From Deferrisomatales bacterium (GTDB taxonomy: Bacteria; Desulfobacterota; Deferrisomatia; Deferrisomatales; Deferrisomataceae): a DNA stretch of 47,123 nucleotides. Below, piece by piece: positions 36,439 through 45,680 of the stretch. Within the stretch, counting starts at the first letter, position 1. Every line of letters begins with the position of its first letter. The notes beneath the pieces were generated by a model. It saw only the letters and a list, made by a program, of their open reading frames with translations, was not told where the DNA came from and ran no database searches. The stretch covers positions 1 through 47,123 of the forward strand of contig JAJRUI010000027.1 of assembly GCA_024277875.1 (NCBI GenBank), written 5' to 3'. The position numbers and the translations under genes are program-made.

Positions 36439-38007
36439 TCAGCCGGCCAGGCCGGCCCGGACCAGGGCCGCGTCCGCTGTCGCGGTGTCCGAGACGGGGA
36501 GGGCCGGCTGGTGGGGCAGGGACCGGAACGGGCGCCACCGGACGGCCAGGTGGCGGTACACGGCCGCGTCCGCGTCCGAGGCGTCCCCCTGACGGGCCGC
36601 GATCCGGGCCAGGGCCACGTCGTCCGCCGCGGTGCACACGAGAACGGCCGACGGCACCCCCAGTTCCAGGGCCAGGTCGGCGAGTCGGCTCCGGTGGCCC
36701 TCGTCCGAGAAGGTGGCGTCGATCACCACCCGTCCTCCCCGGAGCACGGCGCGGGCCGCCCGGCCGAACAGGGCGTCGTAGGTGCTGGCGGTCCGTTCGG
36801 GGGTGTAGAGCCCTTCCCCGGGGGGGGCGCCGGCTCGGTCTTCCGGGCCGAGGCCGGCCAGTTCCTTGCGGACCCGGTCCGACGAGAGCACCTGGAAACC
36901 GTGGGAGCGGGCCAGGTGGCGGGCCACGGTGGATTTGCCCGTTCCAGGCAGGCCGGCCACGGCCACCACGGCCGGCCGGTCGCCGGGCGGGGCGGCCAGG
37001 GCGAGGGCCAGGAGCCAGTGGGCCCGGGCCGAACCGAGCAGTTCGGCCCGCTGCCGCCGGGGGATCTCGGTCTCCCGGCTCGCGATCCCGTCCACCTTGG
37101 CGCGTACCGCCGCCCGGTACGACGCGTACAGGGGCAGCAGGTCCGCGCCGCCCGGGTCGGCGGCCTCGCCGAGGTACGCGTCCGAGAACGCGCCGGCCAG
37201 GTCGGGCCGGCCCCGGTACCGGAGGTCCATGGCGAGGAACGCGATGTCCGCCACCGGGTCGGCGCACCGGAACCGCTCGTTGAACTCGATGCAGTCCACG
37301 ATCACCCAGTCGTCCGGCTCGGAACGGTCGGGGAACCGGTACACGTGGTCCAGGTGGAGGTCCCCGTGGGTGTCCCGGGCCACGCCCCCCGCGGCCCGCG
37401 CCTCGATCCGGTCCCGGAGCGACGCCAGGAGGCGTTCGGTGTGGGCCGAGAGCCGGTCCACCACGGGCTGCTCCACCGCGTGGCCCACCTGCTGCCGGGC
37501 CGCGACCAGGTTGTCCCGGGCGTTGCTGGCCACCACGTCCCACCGGGCGTACCGGGCCACCCGGGGGCCGGCGTCCGCCTCCCGGTGGAACCGGGCCAGC
37601 CGGCGGGCCAGGAGGCGCAACTCGCCGGGACCCACCGCGCCGCGGCCGAGTCGCCGCAGCAGGGTCGCGTCGTCGGGCAGCCGGTCCATCCACACCGCCC
37701 ACTCCACGGGTTCGCCGTCCCCGCCGATCCGTAGCCCGTCCGGCGTACGGACCACCTGTACCACCCCCCGGTACACGCCGGGTGCGAGCCGGCGGTTCAG
37801 GCGGACCTCCTCGCGGCAGAACCGGCGGCGGCGTTCCAGGGTGGAGAAGTCCAGGAAGCCCAGGTCCACCGGCTTCTTGATCTTGTACACGTGGGCGCCG
37901 GCCAGGAAGACGGCCGAGATGTGGGTCTGGTGCACGACCACCCGGTCCACCGGGTGGGGGTATGCGCCGGGGCGGGACAGGGCGGCGATCAGGGCGGCGG
38001 GTTCCAC
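36439..38007 (-). CDS. Fusion of aminoglycoside-phosphotransferase-like and P-loop kinase domains
   Basis: The 522-residue protein has an N-terminal APH-like kinase fold (about residues 1-330) with V-Y-K-I-K-K-P-V-D-L-G-F-L-D-F, catalytic loop H-G-D-L-H-L-D-H-V and D-C-I-E-F-N. A C-terminal P-loop kinase (about 340-520) has G-L-P-G-T-G-K-S-T and V-V-I-D-A-T-F. This two-domain architecture is widespread in proteobacteria but uncharacterised. It is not evidence of antibiotic resistance. The GTG start at 38007 has GGAGGT before it. Confidence 0.85.
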   Translation of the reverse strand: MEPAALIAALSRPGAYPHPVDRVVVHQTHISAVFLAGAHVYKIKKPVDLGFLDFSTLERRRRFCREEVRLNRRLAPGVYRGVVQVVRTPDGLRIGGDGEPVEWAVWMDRLPDDATLLRRLGRGAVGPGELRLLARRLARFHREADAGPRVARYARWDVVASNARDNLVAARQQVGHAVEQPVVDRLSAHTERLLASLRDRIEARAAGGVARDTHGDLHLDHVYRFPDRSEPDDWVIVDCIEFNERFRCADPVADIAFLAMDLRYRGRPDLAGAFSDAYLGEAADPGGADLLPLYASYRAAVRAKVDGIASRETEIPRRQRAELLGSARAHWLLALALAAPPGDRPAVVAVAGLPGTGKSTVARHLARSHGFQVLSSDRVRKELAGLGPEDRAGAPPGEGLYTPERTASTYDALFGRAARAVLRGGRVVIDATFSDEGHRSRLADLALELGVPSAVLVCTAADDVALARIAARQGDASDADAAVYRHLAVRWRPFRSLPHQPALPVSDTATADAALVRAGLAG

Positions 38008-38032
38008 GGCGCTACCTCCGGGGTAGAGGGGA

Positions 38033-38161
38033 TCACCCCTCGAACAGGCACGCCTTTCCCACGAGGAGCACGGTGAGGACCACGATGATCCCCACGTACA
38101 CGAACCCCCACAGGCGGCCGAGGCGCTCCTCGACGGTGGGCGGGGTCTCCGGCTGGTCCAT
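38033..38161 (-). CDS. Single-pass membrane microprotein (42 residues)
   Basis: An ATG at 38161 with GGAGAG upstream opens 42 codons. The product has an acidic-proline N-terminus (D-Q-P-E-T-P-P-T-V-E-E) and one helix V-Y-V-G-I-I-V-V-L-T-V-L-L-V-G, ending near a cysteine. It lies 12 bases after the aldolase stop and 25 before the fusion kinase start, in line with both, which suggests a real operon gene. Function unknown. Confidence 0.65.
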   Translation of the reverse strand: MDQPETPPTVEERLGRLWGFVYVGIIVVLTVLLVGKACLFEG

Positions 38162-38173
38162 GGACAGGCTCTC

Positions 38174-38773
38174 CTACCACCGGTCGTACTGGTCGGCCCG
38201 GTCGCGGTACTCCCGGACCCGGTCCTCTCCCAGGGTCTGGACAAGATACAGGATGTGGGCCGACGCCTCCAGGGTGGAAGACACCATGTACGCCTCTTCG
38301 AGCAACTCGCCCACGGCGAACGCGCCGTGGCCGCGCAGCAAGGCGATCCTGTGGTCCCGGAGGGCCGCGGGCAGCAGCCGGGCCGCGGCGTCGCTGCCCA
38401 CCGTGTCGGCGGCCGACACCACCGGCACCCGGCGGAGCAGGTACGAGCCCTCCGAGTCCACCGGCACCACCGCGTCCCCCACCAGGGACAGGGCCGTGGC
38501 GTGGGCCGGGTGGGTGTGGACCACGGCCAGGGCGCTGGTGGCCCGGTAGATCGCCCGGTGCACCACCAGCTCGGTGGACGCCAGGGTGACCATGGCATCG
38601 TCCCGTTCGAGCCCGGTCTCCACCAGGTCCTCGGGGCCGAGCCGGCCCAGCATGGCGCCCCGGCGGGTGATCACGATCCGGTCCCCCAGCCGGACGCTCA
38701 TGTTGCCGCCGTGGGAGGTGATCAGGCCGGCCAGGAACAGGTCCCGGCCGATGTCGCGGAACTGCTCGTACAT
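38174..38773 (-). CDS. Class II aldolase/adducin family protein
   Basis: The 199-residue protein has S-H-G-G-N-M-S-V-R near the start, the zinc-binding V-V-H-T-H-P-A-H-A and a later L-R-G-H-G-A-F, the three histidine sites of fuculose/ribulose-phosphate aldolases and epimerases. The catalytic glutamate is plausible in S-T-E-L. Such enzymes split or rearrange phosphorylated sugars or methylthio-sugars. It is 13 bases from the second AOR gene, so it may act on an aldehyde-linked path. Substrate unknown. Confidence 0.85.
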   Translation of the reverse strand: MYEQFRDIGRDLFLAGLITSHGGNMSVRLGDRIVITRRGAMLGRLGPEDLVETGLERDDAMVTLASTELVVHRAIYRATSALAVVHTHPAHATALSLVGDAVVPVDSEGSYLLRRVPVVSAADTVGSDAAARLLPAALRDHRIALLRGHGAFAVGELLEEAYMVSSTLEASAHILYLVQTLGEDRVREYRDRADQYDRW

Positions 38774-38786
38774 GGGGTCCTCGGGC

Positions 38787-40577
38787 TCAGAAGGGCGACG
38801 GGCCGAGGCCCAGCTGCTCGAGTTTGCGGGCCGTGGGCACGCCCCGGAGGTCCCACCCCCGGAACCGGTAGTACTCGTCCAGCATCTCGTCCAGGTGCAC
38901 GGTGTGGCCGGCGCTGGGGCCGCGGGCCACGGGCTCGTGGGTCAGGCGCCGGGGCAGGCGGTCGTCGCCGCGGCCGAATCCCCGTTCCAGGTTCACCAGG
39001 CGCTCCAGGGTGTAGATCCGCTCGCCCGCGGTCATCAGCTCCTGGCCGTCCACGTCCCACCCGGTGACGGCCTTGAGGAGCCGGGCGTAGTGGCCGTCCC
39101 CGAGCGCGAACCCGGTGAACCGGCACAGCACCAGGCTGTCCACGGCGGCGTTGAGGTTCTGGGCCACGATCGTCAGGCCGGCCTTGCCCGACCACGCGAA
39201 CCGGTCCACCCGCTTTGGGGTGGCCAGGATTTCGGGGGCCACCAGGTACGCCCGCAGGTGGCACCCCCCCCGGTTCGAGGTGGCGTACGCGAGCCCCTGG
39301 CCCTGGCACCCGCGGGGGTCGTAGGCGGGCAGCTCGAGCCCCTTGGACACCATGGCCGCGTCGGGCCGGCCCGCGGCCTCGGCCAGCCGCCGGCTGCCGT
39401 GGGCGAGCAACGCGCCCCGGCCGCGCACCTCGGCCATCTCGGCCAGCAGGTCGGCCACCCCCTCGGCGCCCCGCTCCAGGGGGTCCCAGCCCAGGTCGCC
39501 CGTCTCGAACAGCTCCCGGGCGGCTGCGATGGTGGCACCGGCCGACACCGTGTCCAGGCCCAGGTCCGCCGCGACCCGGTTCAGCCGTGCCACGGCCTCC
39601 AGGTCGTCCAGGCCCAGGTTCGCGCCCAGGGCCCACAGGGTCTCGAACTCGGGTCCCGGCCCGGTCCGGCCGTCCAGGGCGATCTTGCGGCCGCACGCGA
39701 TCGGGCACCCGGGGCACGCTTTGCGGCCCACGGTCAGCCGGTCCCGCAGCGCCTCGCCGGACAGCCGGTCGGCCCGCTCGCAGCCGCTGTCCCGGAAGTT
39801 GCGCGCCGGCAGGGCGCCCACCGCGTTGATCACGTTCATCAGCACTGCGGTGCCGAACGCGGGCAGGCCCCGGCTGGTCACGGGGTGGGCGCCGAGCTGC
39901 TTGCGGCACTCGCCCGCCACGAACGCGAGGCCCTCGGGGTCGGCCACCGGCACGGGGCCGTCCCCCCGGACCCGGACCGCCTTGAGGCGCCGGGCGCCCA
40001 TCCACGCGCCCAGCCCGCCCCGGCCGAAGAACCGGTCGCCGTGGGCGATGTTGGCCAGCTTCGCGCCGTTCTCCCCGGCCGGCCCGATCGTGAGCGCGGC
40101 CCACGACCGGTTGCTCCCTCCGGCCAGGGCGCTTTGTGCCTCCCGGTTGCCCCGGCCCCACAGGGGAGCCGCGTCCTCGAACGAGACCCCTCGGGGGGTC
40201 ACCGACACGGTCACGGGCGCGTCCGACACCCCCTCGAGCCACAGGGCGTCGAACCCGGCCCGCCGCAGCCGGATCCCGAAGAACCCGCCGGAGTTGGCGT
40301 CGAACACGGTGTTGGTCAGGGGGGACAGGCCCGTCAGGCTGGTGCGGGACGCGGTGGGCGCCCGGGTGCCGGTGAGGGGGCCGGTGCACACGACCACCGG
40401 CGCGCCGGGGTCGGCCGGGCCCAGGCGGTGCCGCCCTTCCCGCCGCAGCAGGGCGGCGCCCAGCCCCCGGCCCCCGACGAACGCCCGGACCAGGTCGTCC
40501 GGCAGGTCCTCCACGGTCCACGACCGCCGGGCCAGGTCCACCCGCAGCAGGCGGATCGGCCGGGTCGCCGCGGTCAC
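38787..40577 (-). CDS. Second aldehyde:ferredoxin oxidoreductase family protein
   Basis: The 596-residue protein has the AOR N-terminal domain (V-G-G-R-G-L-G-A; T-G-L-S-P-L-T-N-T-V-F-D-A-N-S-G-G), an iron-sulfur site C-P-G-C-P-I-A-C (C-x2-C-x3-C) and a later S-L-V-L-C-R-F. It binds tungsto- or molybdo-bispterin and one [4Fe-4S]. It differs from the copy at 10333-12045 in cysteine spacing, so it belongs to another AOR branch. The GTG start overlaps the stop of the zinc-ribbon gene (GTGA). The class II aldolase follows. Confidence 0.9.
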   Translation of the reverse strand: MTAATRPIRLLRVDLARRSWTVEDLPDDLVRAFVGGRGLGAALLRREGRHRLGPADPGAPVVVCTGPLTGTRAPTASRTSLTGLSPLTNTVFDANSGGFFGIRLRRAGFDALWLEGVSDAPVTVSVTPRGVSFEDAAPLWGRGNREAQSALAGGSNRSWAALTIGPAGENGAKLANIAHGDRFFGRGGLGAWMGARRLKAVRVRGDGPVPVADPEGLAFVAGECRKQLGAHPVTSRGLPAFGTAVLMNVINAVGALPARNFRDSGCERADRLSGEALRDRLTVGRKACPGCPIACGRKIALDGRTGPGPEFETLWALGANLGLDDLEAVARLNRVAADLGLDTVSAGATIAAARELFETGDLGWDPLERGAEGVADLLAEMAEVRGRGALLAHGSRRLAEAAGRPDAAMVSKGLELPAYDPRGCQGQGLAYATSNRGGCHLRAYLVAPEILATPKRVDRFAWSGKAGLTIVAQNLNAAVDSLVLCRFTGFALGDGHYARLLKAVTGWDVDGQELMTAGERIYTLERLVNLERGFGRGDDRLPRRLTHEPVARGPSAGHTVHLDEMLDEYYRFRGWDLRGVPTARKLEQLGLGPSPF

Positions 40578-40819
40578 GACTTCCGGCTCCGGTACGCGTC
40601 CCGGCACGCTTCGCTGCAGAACCGGGTGCCCCCCGGGCCCTTCACGGCGTCCTCGACGGGGATGTACACCCCGCACTGGGGGTCCTGGACCAGGTCCCCG
40701 CCCCGCACCGCGGTGCCCGGGGCCGTGCGCCGGCGCTCGGGCCGGCGGGGCCCGAGCCCTTTCACCAGGCGGTACAGCAGCCACAGCAGCAGGCCGTAGA
40801 ACAGGGCGCGCACGATCAC
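40574..40819 (-). CDS. Small membrane-anchored zinc-ribbon protein
   Basis: The 81-residue protein has one N-terminal helix (V-R-A-L-F-Y-G-L-L-L-W-L-L-Y), a basic linker and a C-terminal zinc ribbon: Q-D-P-Q-C-G-V-Y and F-C-S-E-A-C-R-D-A-Y. This resembles PP0621/TRASH-like proteins. The GTG start overlaps the folK stop, and its stop overlaps the AOR start, so it is tightly coupled to both. Role unknown. Confidence 0.78.
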   Translation of the reverse strand: MIVRALFYGLLLWLLYRLVKGLGPRRPERRRTAPGTAVRGGDLVQDPQCGVYIPVEDAVKGPGGTRFCSEACRDAYRSRKS

Positions 40820-41346
40820 GGGGCTTCCTCGGCGTCTTCCACCCGTTCGGCCCAGGCCGGCCGGCCCAGGGAACGGATGTCAGGGTCTGGGGGGAGGTCG
40901 GCGAGCAGCGCCGCCACGGACCGGCCGCGCCCGGGGTGCACCGCGTCGGGCGCCAGGTCGGCCAGGGGTACGAGCACGAACAGCCGTTCGTGGAGGCGGG
41001 GGTGGGGGACCTGGAGCCCCGGCTCGGCCACGATCCGGTTGCCGAACAGGACGAGATCCAGGTCCACGGTGCGCGGCCCCCAGCGGACCTCCCGGGTGCG
41101 GCCCAGGGAGGACTCGATCTCCAGGAGACCGGCGAGCAGGTCGGCGGGCTCCAGCGCGGTGTCCACCCGGGCCACGCCGTTGATGAACGCCGGCTGGTCG
41201 GTCACGCCCACGGGTGGCGTCCGGTACAGGGGCGAGACCCGCCGCAGGCGGGTGCCGGCGAGCCGTCCCACCGCGGCCAGGGCGCGCCGCAGGTTGTCCG
41301 CGACCGGGCCCTGGTTGCCCCCGAACGCCACGTACGCCGTCTCCAT
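40816..41346 (-). CDS. folK: Dihydropterin pyrophosphokinase FolK
   Basis: The 176-residue protein has the HPPK pattern Y-V-A-F-G-G-N-Q-G, S-P-L-Y-R-T-P-P-V, Q-P-A-F-I-N-G-V, and R-W-G-P-R-T-V-D-L-D-L-V-L-F. It transfers pyrophosphate from ATP to hydroxymethyl-dihydropterin in folate synthesis. It is followed by genes of the AOR group and preceded by dapB (50 bases). Confidence 0.95.
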   Translation of the reverse strand: METAYVAFGGNQGPVADNLRRALAAVGRLAGTRLRRVSPLYRTPPVGVTDQPAFINGVARVDTALEPADLLAGLLEIESSLGRTREVRWGPRTVDLDLVLFGNRIVAEPGLQVPHPRLHERLFVLVPLADLAPDAVHPGRGRSVAALLADLPPDPDIRSLGRPAWAERVEDAEEAP

Positions 41347-41396
41347 CCGCGCCCTCCCGGGACGGGCACCCGGGGGTGCCGGTTCGAACGGCCGGG

Positions 41397-42200
41397 TCAG
41401 GCCCCGGAGAGGAGGTCGGCCATGCCGTAGAACCCGTTGGGCCGGCCGGCCAGCCACCGCGCGGCCCGCAGGGCGCCCCGGGCGAACGTCTCCCGGCTGG
41501 TGGCCCGGTGGGTGATCTCCACCCGCTCTCCGAGCCCGCCGAACACCACGGTGTGGTCCCCCACCACGTCCCCGGCCCGTACCGCGTGGATCCCGATCTC
41601 CCGGCCCGTGCGTTCCCCCACCAGGCCGTGGCGGCCGTACACCCCGTCCCGTCCCAGGTCCCTGCCCAGGGCGGCGGCCACCGCCTCGGCCAGGGCCACG
41701 GCCGTGCCGGACGGCGCGTCCTTCTTGAACCGGTGGTGGGTCTCCACGATCTCCACGTCGTAGGCGTCCCCCAGGGCCCGGGCCACGTCGGCCACCACGC
41801 CCAGGAGCACGTTGATCCCGATGCTCATGTTCGGGGCCAGGAACACCCGGGCCTCGGCCCCGCGGCCCGCGATCCGGTCCCGCTCCTCCGGGGTGAACCC
41901 GGTTGACCCGATCACGATTCCCTTGCCGGCCCGGCACACCGCGTCCAGGTGTTCGAGGGACGCGGCCGCGCTGGTGAAGTCGATCACCACGTCGGCGCCG
42001 GCCAGGGCACGGCCCAGGTCGTCCCCCACGGGCACGCCCACGGCGCCCACCCCGGCCACCTCCCCAGCGTCCCGGCCCGAGGCCGGGTGGCCGGGACGCT
42101 CCACCGCGCCGGACAGTTCCAGGTCGTCGGCCTCGGCCACCAGGCGCACGATCTGGGTGCCCATCCGGCCCCCGGCGCCGGTGACCACCACCCGGACCAT
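41397..42200 (-). CDS. dapB: 4-hydroxy-tetrahydrodipicolinate reductase
   Basis: The 267-residue protein has the nucleotide turn [13 protein letters not shown], and the DapB signature [15 protein letters not shown]. It reduces the DapA product using NAD(P)H on the way to DAP and lysine. The ATG shares one base with the dapA stop (TGATG). Confidence 0.97.
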   Translation of the reverse strand: MVRVVVTGAGGRMGTQIVRLVAEADDLELSGAVERPGHPASGRDAGEVAGVGAVGVPVGDDLGRALAGADVVIDFTSAAASLEHLDAVCRAGKGIVIGSTGFTPEERDRIAGRGAEARVFLAPNMSIGINVLLGVVADVARALGDAYDVEIVETHHRFKKDAPSGTAVALAEAVAAALGRDLGRDGVYGRHGLVGERTGREIGIHAVRAGDVVGDHTVVFGGLGERVEITHRATSRETFARGALRAARWLAGRPNGFYGMADLLSGA

Positions 42201-43084
42201 CACGAGCCCTCCGGCAGGAGCCCTCGGGCGGCCAGGGCCTCGTCCAGGCTGCGCGCGTTCTCTGGCCGCATCGGGCACAGGGGCAGCCGGACCTCGAACG
42301 GGATCCGGCCCATCCTCGCCAGCGCGGTCTTGACCGGGATCGGGTTGGTCTCGAGGAAGCACGCCCGGGCCAGGGGCATCATCCCGTAGTGGAGCTGGCG
42401 GGCCCGGTCCAGGTCTCCGCCTTGGAACGCGCGGACCATGCCGGCCATGTCGCCGGGCACCAGGTTCGACACCACCGAGATCACCCCCTTGCCGCCCAGG
42501 CTGAGCAGGGGCAGCACCGTGAAGTCGTCCCCGGACAGCACGGTGAGCCGGTCGCCGCACCGCTCCAGGATCTCGCTCACCTGGGCGAGGTCACCCGAGG
42601 CTTCCTTGATTCCGACCACGTCCGGGATCCCGGCCAGGCGGGCCACCGTCCCGGGCAGCAGGTTCACGCCGGTGCGGCCGGGCACGTTGTACAGGATCAG
42701 GGGAAACTTGGTCTGCTCGGCCACGGCCCGGTAGTGGGCGTACAGCCCGTCCTGGGTCGGCTTGTTGTAGTACGGCGTGATCAGCAGCGCGCCGTCCGCG
42801 CCCGCCTCCTTGGCGTGGCGGGTCAGGCGGACCGCCTCGGCCGTGCTGTTGGACCCGGTGCCCGCGATCACGGGCACCCGGCCCCGGGCCTCGTCCACCG
42901 CGATGTCGATCACCCGGCTGTGCTCCTCGTGGCTCAGGGTGGCCGACTCGCCGGTGGTCCCGCACGGGACCACCCCGTCCACGCCCTCCCGGATCTGCCA
43001 GTCGATCAGTTCCCGGAACGCGTCCTCGTCCAGGCGGCCGTCCCGGAACGGCGTGACCAGGGCGGTGATGGCTCCTCGAAACAT
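42200..43084 (-). CDS. dapA: 4-hydroxy-tetrahydrodipicolinate synthase
   Basis: The 294-residue TIM-barrel protein has G-T-T-G-E-S-A-T-L, the Y-Y-N-K-P-T-Q region, the tyrosine of Y-N-V-P-G-R-T-G-V and the Schiff-base lysine in V-G-I-K-E-A-S-G. It joins pyruvate and aspartate semialdehyde. dapL at 45681-46916 completes the short aminotransferase route. First gene of the dapA-dapB transcript. Confidence 0.97.
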   Translation of the reverse strand: MFRGAITALVTPFRDGRLDEDAFRELIDWQIREGVDGVVPCGTTGESATLSHEEHSRVIDIAVDEARGRVPVIAGTGSNSTAEAVRLTRHAKEAGADGALLITPYYNKPTQDGLYAHYRAVAEQTKFPLILYNVPGRTGVNLLPGTVARLAGIPDVVGIKEASGDLAQVSEILERCGDRLTVLSGDDFTVLPLLSLGGKGVISVVSNLVPGDMAGMVRAFQGGDLDRARQLHYGMMPLARACFLETNPIPVKTALARMGRIPFEVRLPLCPMRPENARSLDEALAARGLLPEGS

Positions 43085-43127
43085 GGGTTTCCTCCTGCCC
43101 GTGGGGGCGGTTGCCGTGATCCGGTCG

Positions 43128-43157
43128 ATGCTACCAACCGGGTCCGTACGCCGTCAA
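43128..43157 (-). promoter_or_regulatory. Sigma-70 promoter of dapA
   Basis: TTGACG (43157-43152), 18-base spacer, TAGCAT (43133-43128) on the minus strand, about 44 bases before the dapA ATG. Confidence 0.7.
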
Positions 43158-43206
43158 AGCCTGGCAATCCGGGCCGTCGTCGGTTATAGAAGGTGGCCAG
43201 CGGTCC

Positions 43207-43251
43207 AAAAAACGAACGCGGGGAGCCCGGGCCGGTCCCGAACTCCCCGCG
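43207..43251 (-). terminator. Terminator of fmdB
   Basis: A nine-bp stem CGCGGGGAG/CTCCCCGCG with a 17-base loop and six T on the minus strand (43212-43207), 20 bases after the fmdB stop. Confidence 0.8.
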
Positions 43252-43270
43252 GGGCAAGCGAGCGGGCGGT

Positions 43271-43546
43271 TCAGTCGCCGGAGCTCGGGCAGCTGGCGCA
43301 CGCGGATTTGGACCCGCTGGCCGCGCACGTGGTCTCGGACTTCCCCTCCCCGGACTTCTTGCCGTTCTTGCGCGCGTAGTCCGTGAGGTACCAGCCCGAG
43401 CCCTTGAGCACGAACGAACTCTGGGAGATCAGCTTCTCGACCGGGCCGTTGCACTTGGGGCAGGTCCGGAGCGGTTCGTCCGAGATCTTCTGGGTCACCT
43501 CGAACTCGTCGTTGCACGCGTCGCAGCGGTACTCGTAGATCGGCAT
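43271..43546 (-). CDS. FmdB-family zinc-ribbon regulatory protein
   Basis: The 91-residue protein starts [10 protein letters not shown] and has a second pair C-P-K-C-N-G, forming the FmdB zinc ribbon. A serine- and cysteine-rich tail ([13 protein letters not shown]) follows. The family is widespread and named after a formamidase-linked regulator; its biochemical role is unknown. The ATG at 43546 has GGAGGTG before it. Confidence 0.92.
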   Translation of the reverse strand: MPIYEYRCDACNDEFEVTQKISDEPLRTCPKCNGPVEKLISQSSFVLKGSGWYLTDYARKNGKKSGEGKSETTCAASGSKSACASCPSSGD

Positions 43547-43629
43547 CGCATCACCTCCGGTGCGAGTGGTTCGCCCGTGGGGCACGGGCGGCCTCCGCGG
43601 GAACGCGCTTATATAACACCGAGGACGCC

Positions 43630-44790
43630 ATGAGGCAAGCCGACCGCCGGTCCGGGCCCCCCCTGCTGGGGACGGGCGAGGGCGTGACCCTGTGCGGGAG
43701 CCTGATCAACCTGGTGCTGGTGGGGGTCAAGGCCGCGGCCGGGGTGGTCGGCCACAGCTCGGCCCTGGTGGCCGACGCGGTGCACAGCCTGTCGGACCTG
43801 GCCAGCGATATCGTGGTCCTGGTGGGCTACCGGGTGGGCCGGCTGCCCGAGGACCCGGAGCACCCGTACGGCCACGGAAAGGTGGAGACCCTGGCCACCG
43901 CCGTGGTGGGGGCGATGCTCGTGGCCGTGGGCGTGGGGCTCGGGGCCGGTGCGGTCGTAGCCCTGCGCAACCCGCCGGAGGTCGGCCCGGGCTGGATCGC
44001 GGTGGCCGCGGCGTTGCTGTCCATCGGGTTCAAGGAGTTCCTGTACCGGTGGACCGTCCGGGTGGCCGAAGACAACGACAGCCAGTTGCTGCTGGCCAAC
44101 GCGTGGCACCACCGGTCCGACGCCCTCAGTTCGGTGGCAGCCGTGGTCGGGGTGGCCGGGGCCCGGTTCGGCGCGCCGTGGATGGACCCGGCAGCCGCCC
44201 TGGTGGTGTGCGGTTTCGTGGTCAAGGTGGGGTGGGATCTCGGGTGGCAGGCCGTGCGCGACCTGGTGGACACCGCGGTGGACGAAGACCTGATCCGGGA
44301 GATCGGGCAGGTGGTGGACGGGGTGGACGGGGTACGGTGCCACCACGACCTGAGGGCCCGGCGCCTGGGCAAGGACGTGCTCGTGGACGTGGACGTGGCC
44401 GTGGAACCGGAACTCAGCGTGATCCAGGGCCACGACGTGGCCCGGGCCGTGCGCCAGGCGTTGCTGGGCCGGGTGCGGGGGGTGCGCGACGCCATGGTCC
44501 ACGTGGAGCCGGTGGGTGCCCGGGACGGCGGGCCGTACGCGGAAGGGCCGAGGAAGGAGGTGGTGGCCGAGGCCGAGGCCCTGGCCCGGGAGGCCGACGG
44601 CGTCCACGGCGTCCACGGTACGCGGATCGTGCCCCTGGAGAACGGGTACCTGCTCAACCTGGACGTGGAGGTGGACCCGGCCCTCACGGTCCGGGAGGCC
44701 CACCGTATCGCCCACACGATCAAGGAGGCCGTCCGGTCCCTGCCCGGGGTCGCGGACGCGGTGATCCACGTGGACGTGCACGGCGAGTGA
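43630..44790 (+). CDS. Cation diffusion facilitator (CDF) metal exporter
   Basis: The 386-residue protein has six membrane helices with metal-site motifs A-D-A-V-H-S-L-S-D (helix 2) and H-H-R-S-D-A-L-S-S (helix 5), H-P-Y-G-H-G-K between them, and a cytoplasmic dimerisation domain. The C-terminal part is long, with a second ferredoxin-like repeat (about residues 310-385). It exchanges Zn2+, Fe2+ or Mn2+ for protons at the inner membrane. Metal choice cannot be told from the sequence. Confidence 0.93.
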   Translation: MRQADRRSGPPLLGTGEGVTLCGSLINLVLVGVKAAAGVVGHSSALVADAVHSLSDLASDIVVLVGYRVGRLPEDPEHPYGHGKVETLATAVVGAMLVAVGVGLGAGAVVALRNPPEVGPGWIAVAAALLSIGFKEFLYRWTVRVAEDNDSQLLLANAWHHRSDALSSVAAVVGVAGARFGAPWMDPAAALVVCGFVVKVGWDLGWQAVRDLVDTAVDEDLIREIGQVVDGVDGVRCHHDLRARRLGKDVLVDVDVAVEPELSVIQGHDVARAVRQALLGRVRGVRDAMVHVEPVGARDGGPYAEGPRKEVVAEAEALAREADGVHGVHGTRIVPLENGYLLNLDVEVDPALTVREAHRIAHTIKEAVRSLPGVADAVIHVDVHGE

Positions 44791-44808
44791 GGCCGCGGCA
44801 GGACCGAT

Positions 44809-44824
44809 CCCGAGAGGCCGTCGC
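44809..44824. repeat. Partial copy of the intergenic repeat
   Basis: CCCGAGAGGCCGTCGC matches 20234-20249 inside repeat copy A exactly (16 bases), and nearby sequence is loosely similar. It lies 19 bases after the CDF stop. Confidence 0.5.
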
Positions 44825-44947
44825 CAAGACCTTTGGGCGAGGTTTCTCGATACAGAGACCAGCGAACGTCTTGCCGGATGCTCTCTTCTCTTGGGGCTGT
44901 TCGGGGTGGGACCCGGTGGGGCGCCGGGTGCGGCCCCTCGGCCCGCC

Positions 44948-44970
44948 GCGCACCAGGACGTCTGGTGCGC
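44948..44970. terminator. Hairpin between CDF gene and queC
   Basis: GCGCACCAG-GACGT-CTGGTGCGC, 11 bases after the queC stop on the minus strand. No T-tract follows on either side, so termination here is uncertain. Confidence 0.4.
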
Positions 44971-44980
44971 AACCAGGGGC

Positions 44981-45679
44981 TTACGCCCGGGCGTACGTCG
45001 TCGGGTCGGGGACGCCGGCCTCGACGAACCCCTTGCGGCGCAGCAGGCAGCTGTCGCACCGGCCGCACGCCCGGCCGCGGGGGTCCGGGTCGTAGCACGA
45101 GTGGGTCAGGCCGTAGTCCACCCCCAGGGCGGCGCCGCGCCGGATGATCTCGGCCTTGGTCATCCGGAGCAGGGGCGCGTGGACCCGGAACCGGTCGCCC
45201 TCGACCCCGGCCTTGGTGCCCAGGTTGGCCACGGTCTCGAACGCCTCGAGGAATTCGGGCCGGCAGTCGGGGTACCCGGAGTAGTCCAGGGCGTTCACGC
45301 CGATGAACAGGTCCCGGCTGCCCAGCACCTCGGCCCACGCCACGGCGAACGATAGGAAGATGGTGTTGCGAGCCGGCACGTAGGTGACCGGGATCTCGTC
45401 CCCGATGCCGTCCACCGTGTCGGACTTGGGCACCGGGATGTCGCCGGTCAGGGCCGACCCCCCGAACGCGGCCAGGTCGATCCGGGCCACGTGGTGGGCC
45501 GCGGCGCCCAGGGCCCCGGCCACCCGCCGGGCCGCGTCCAGTTCGGGGCCGTGGCGCTGGCCGTAGGCGAAGCTCAGGGCGTAGGGCGCGAACCCCTCGT
45601 CCCGGGCGATCGCCAGGCAGGTGGCCGAGTCCAGGCCCCCGCTCAGCAGGACCACGGCCTTGGGCGCGGCTCCGGCCAC
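44981..45679 (-). CDS. queC: 7-cyano-7-deazaguanine synthase
   Basis: The 232-residue protein has the PP-loop S-G-G-L-D-S-A-T-C and the zinc-binding C-G-R-C-D-S-C near the end, after a conserved H-S-C-Y. It converts CDG to preQ0 using ATP and ammonia, for queuosine tRNA modification. The GTG start is one base after the dapL stop, in one transcript. Confidence 0.97.
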   Translation of the reverse strand: MAGAAPKAVVLLSGGLDSATCLAIARDEGFAPYALSFAYGQRHGPELDAARRVAGALGAAAHHVARIDLAAFGGSALTGDIPVPKSDTVDGIGDEIPVTYVPARNTIFLSFAVAWAEVLGSRDLFIGVNALDYSGYPDCRPEFLEAFETVANLGTKAGVEGDRFRVHAPLLRMTKAEIIRRGAALGVDYGLTHSCYDPDPRGRACGRCDSCLLRRKGFVEAGVPDPTTYARA

Positions 45680-45680
45680 C

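Noticed and set aside
36439..38007. Antibiotic resistance gene because of the APH fold
   Set aside because: The fusion with a P-loop kinase is a common housekeeping-type architecture and has no tie to aminoglycosides.
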